Assembly (NCBI GenBank): GCA_023375785.1
Contig: SZWC01006727.1
Span: 21,721 to 50,792, forward strand
Source: Penium margaritaceum
Lineage: Eukaryota; Streptophyta; Zygnematophyceae; Desmidiales; Peniaceae
DNA length: 29,072 nucleotides
Direction of reading: 5' to 3'
Position numbers and translations under genes: made by a program. The notes beneath the pieces were generated by a model. It was not told the DNA's origin. It made no database searches and was given only the letters and a program-made list of their open reading frames with translations. Positions 27,658-29,072 of this stretch are shown here, piece by piece; positions within the stretch are counted from its first letter, which is position 1, and every line of letters begins with the position of its first letter.

Positions 27658-28650
27658 CATTATGGCCTAGGAAAGTGAAATCCATATAGGCATTGAAATC
27701 GGTTACAGGGGAAGCCTTCCTTAAACCCATTAAAGTTACAATTGTAACCATAACAGTAATGTTTCGAAGCCCGATCTGCTACTTGGCTATTCAAGCCAAA
27801 GAATCGACCTGACGGGGTTGGACCCAAACTTTGCTCCCTGTTTCATTCCGAGATCACGCCACTTGCTTGATATTGTGATGTCTAATGCCTTTTCCCCTGA
27901 AGAACACGTGTTTCAACTTGAAAAGGCAACCCTTTATGTCCAATGACAAGCAAGCCTCGAGGTCGTAGCATTGCCACGGAGCAGCGTAGAGGGCGGGACA
28001 AACATTGTATCTAAAAATAGATTTATTGACTCGCGGGAACTTGTCAGGGTAAGGGCCCATTTTCATCACCAAAATGCTAGCCGCTCGTCCCCAATTATTG
28101 CAATGGCGGGGATGACAGATGACCCTCCTCCCTTCCCTCAACTAATGTTGCATGTTCCCAGCCAAGATGAAAATGGATTCTTCTTACTCTTCTCTGCAAA
28201 CAATGTGGACAGGATGCATTAACAGAATAACCCTGGTTGCGGCTCTTTCCTCATATGAGGTGTCGTGGTCTTTCTCACATTGAATATTTGAACCTACCTA
28301 GTTCCTGGCATACCGGATACGCAAACCTCGTTGCGGTGGTAAAAGTTGTATGCCGACTTGAACGGCTGGACAGCTTGCGTTGAAGCCCGGATGGTCCACG
28401 CCGTTAGCGTTTCTCACATTGAATATCGAATTCTCTGTTCTAACGTGAATGGCCTTGCTAGCTTGAAATACTTGGGTTTCGTTTTGTCCTACACGATCGA
28501 TGGTAACAATGTTACGTGAACTGCATGTGAAGAAATGTGAGAAAACATTGTTTATCGGAATGATCAAGCCGCTCGCTAAGGTCGCCATTAGGGTTGCCTA
28601 CACCAAGAGGCTTTCACGTGAGGTCAGATTAATGTAGTGCCCAGACAGAC
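27658..28650. other. Unassigned region right of Gypsy-B
   Basis: No recognised gene. The longest frames are 95 codons on the minus strand (28141-27854, starting MREGRRVICHPRH, with WGRAASILVMKMGPYPDKFPR-type wording that I do not recognise) and 96 codons on the minus strand (28588-28298). Neither has a domain, promoter or splice support. The DNA is less GC-rich than the LTRs and may be host sequence. Confidence 0.35.
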
Positions 28651-28656
28651 CAGCGG

Positions 28657-28884
28657 ATGAAACAGTCTATCATCGCTGCCCGTCACATATTTCGGAAGTC
28701 ATTTTTGAGCACAAATGCTCCGGTGCCCATCGTTTCGCCAGATAAAGCAGCGGTGTCCATAGTCAAAAACGAACTGACAGCGGTGTCCATAGTCAAAAAC
28801 GAAAAGACGCCGGTGTCCATAGTCGAAAACGACATGACATCGGTGCCCATGTTATTCTTCGTGCGAGCGAAAACGGAAAAATAA
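28657..28884 (+). CDS. Small open frame with 10-residue repeats (doubtful gene)
   Basis: A 75-codon frame from ATG 28657 to TAA. Residues 22-61 are four repeats of ten residues with the pattern (A/P)VSIVKNE(K/L)T, encoded by the 30-bp minisatellite. The N-terminal 20 residues are basic with an Ile/Ala/Phe pattern, and the C-terminus is basic. A 30-bp period leaves any frame open once one unit is open, so coding is not proven. Confidence 0.2.
   Translation: MKQSIIAARHIFRKSFLSTNAPVPIVSPDKAAVSIVKNELTAVSIVKNEKTPVSIVENDMTSVPMLFFVRAKTEK
28720..28850. repeat. 30-bp minisatellite, about 4.3 units
   Basis: Units start at 28720, 28750, 28780, 28810 and 28840 (partial), each beginning with CGGTGTCCATAGTC or CGGTGCCCAT. 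Units 2 and 3 are almost identical; units 1 and 5 are diverged, as expected at array edges. Confidence 0.85.
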
Positions 28885-28894
28885 AACAACTGTA

Positions 28895-29035
28895 CCCACG
28901 CCCTCGAGGTCGGAATTCGCCGACTTCGAGGGCGAAGTGGGCGAAATTGACACTGGCATTGCCGATGTCAGAAGGAATCCTGTCGCGAGTTTTGAAGGTC
29001 GCAAGTGCGAACTTCAAAACTAGCGAAAGGAAGCG
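28895..29035 (-). repeat. Hairpin repeat family, copy 2
   Basis: Hairpin 28901-28932 has arms CCCTCGAGGTCGG and CCGACTTCGAGGG (one mismatch, loop AATTCG). Hairpin 28989-29020 has 15-bp arms GTTTTGAAGGTCGCA and TGCGAACTTCAAAAC (one mismatch). In reverse orientation the order and words match 16545-16670. The right boundary is near or beyond the window end. Confidence 0.5.
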
Positions 29036-29072
29036 CGTCATGTCGCAAACCCCTCCCAAATATCGAACAAAC

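Noticed and set aside
28720-28850. CRISPR array
   Set aside because: Units are contiguous 30-bp tandem repeats without unique spacers, in eukaryotic retroelement-rich DNA.

Overview
This window is retrotransposon-dominated nuclear DNA, most likely from a green plant or streptophyte alga. The evidence is chromodomain-bearing Ty3/Gypsy elements, Ty1/Copia elements, initiator-Met-type primer binding sites, long non-coding stretches and assembly gaps (N at 679, 17265-17290 and 23972). Species cannot be fixed from the sequence; a large repeat-rich genome such as a charophyte or bryophyte is only a guess. No intact host gene is evident. The best host candidate is the 3' end of a low-complexity reading frame at 2-451.

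Layout, left to right. At 918-3818 lies the 3' half of a decayed Copia element on the plus strand (integrase C-terminus, reverse transcriptase, RNase H, 3' LTR; 'Copia-A'). At 4498-12878 is a structurally complete but coding-dead Gypsy chromovirus on the minus strand ('Gypsy-A'): two LTRs of about 0.7 kb, TG...CA ends, a 5-bp target duplication TTCAT, then gag, protease, RT, RNase H, integrase and chromodomain. Between 12884 and about 17330 is non-TE-like, AT-rich DNA with several hairpins, a 146-bp-period duplication and small repeat families. From about 17338 to 27652 is a second member of the same Gypsy family on the plus strand ('Gypsy-B'), with LTRs at both ends and a near-matching target duplication. 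Its middle (protease to mid-integrase) is missing. In its place are a duplicated gag piece, a duplicated Copia integrase piece and the 5' half of a minus-strand Copia ('Copia-B', 22084-25503), whose 5' LTR sits precisely inside the Gypsy-B integrase gene. The right end (27658-29072) is unassigned DNA with a 30-bp minisatellite that keeps an open frame and a second copy of a hairpin repeat family seen near 16.6 kb.

No element here looks able to move by itself: every gag-pol frame carries stops and frameshifts, and Gypsy-A RT has YLDG where YLDD is expected. The most interesting signals are regulatory. The Copia LTR carries a tRNA-like segment with near-consensus Pol III A and B boxes, and a perfect three-unit heat-shock element about 130 bp upstream of a TATA box. 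The Gypsy LTR carries a long GC-rich hairpin that is kept by compensatory changes between copies. Some apparent duplications beside N gaps are probably assembly artefacts and are flagged as such.
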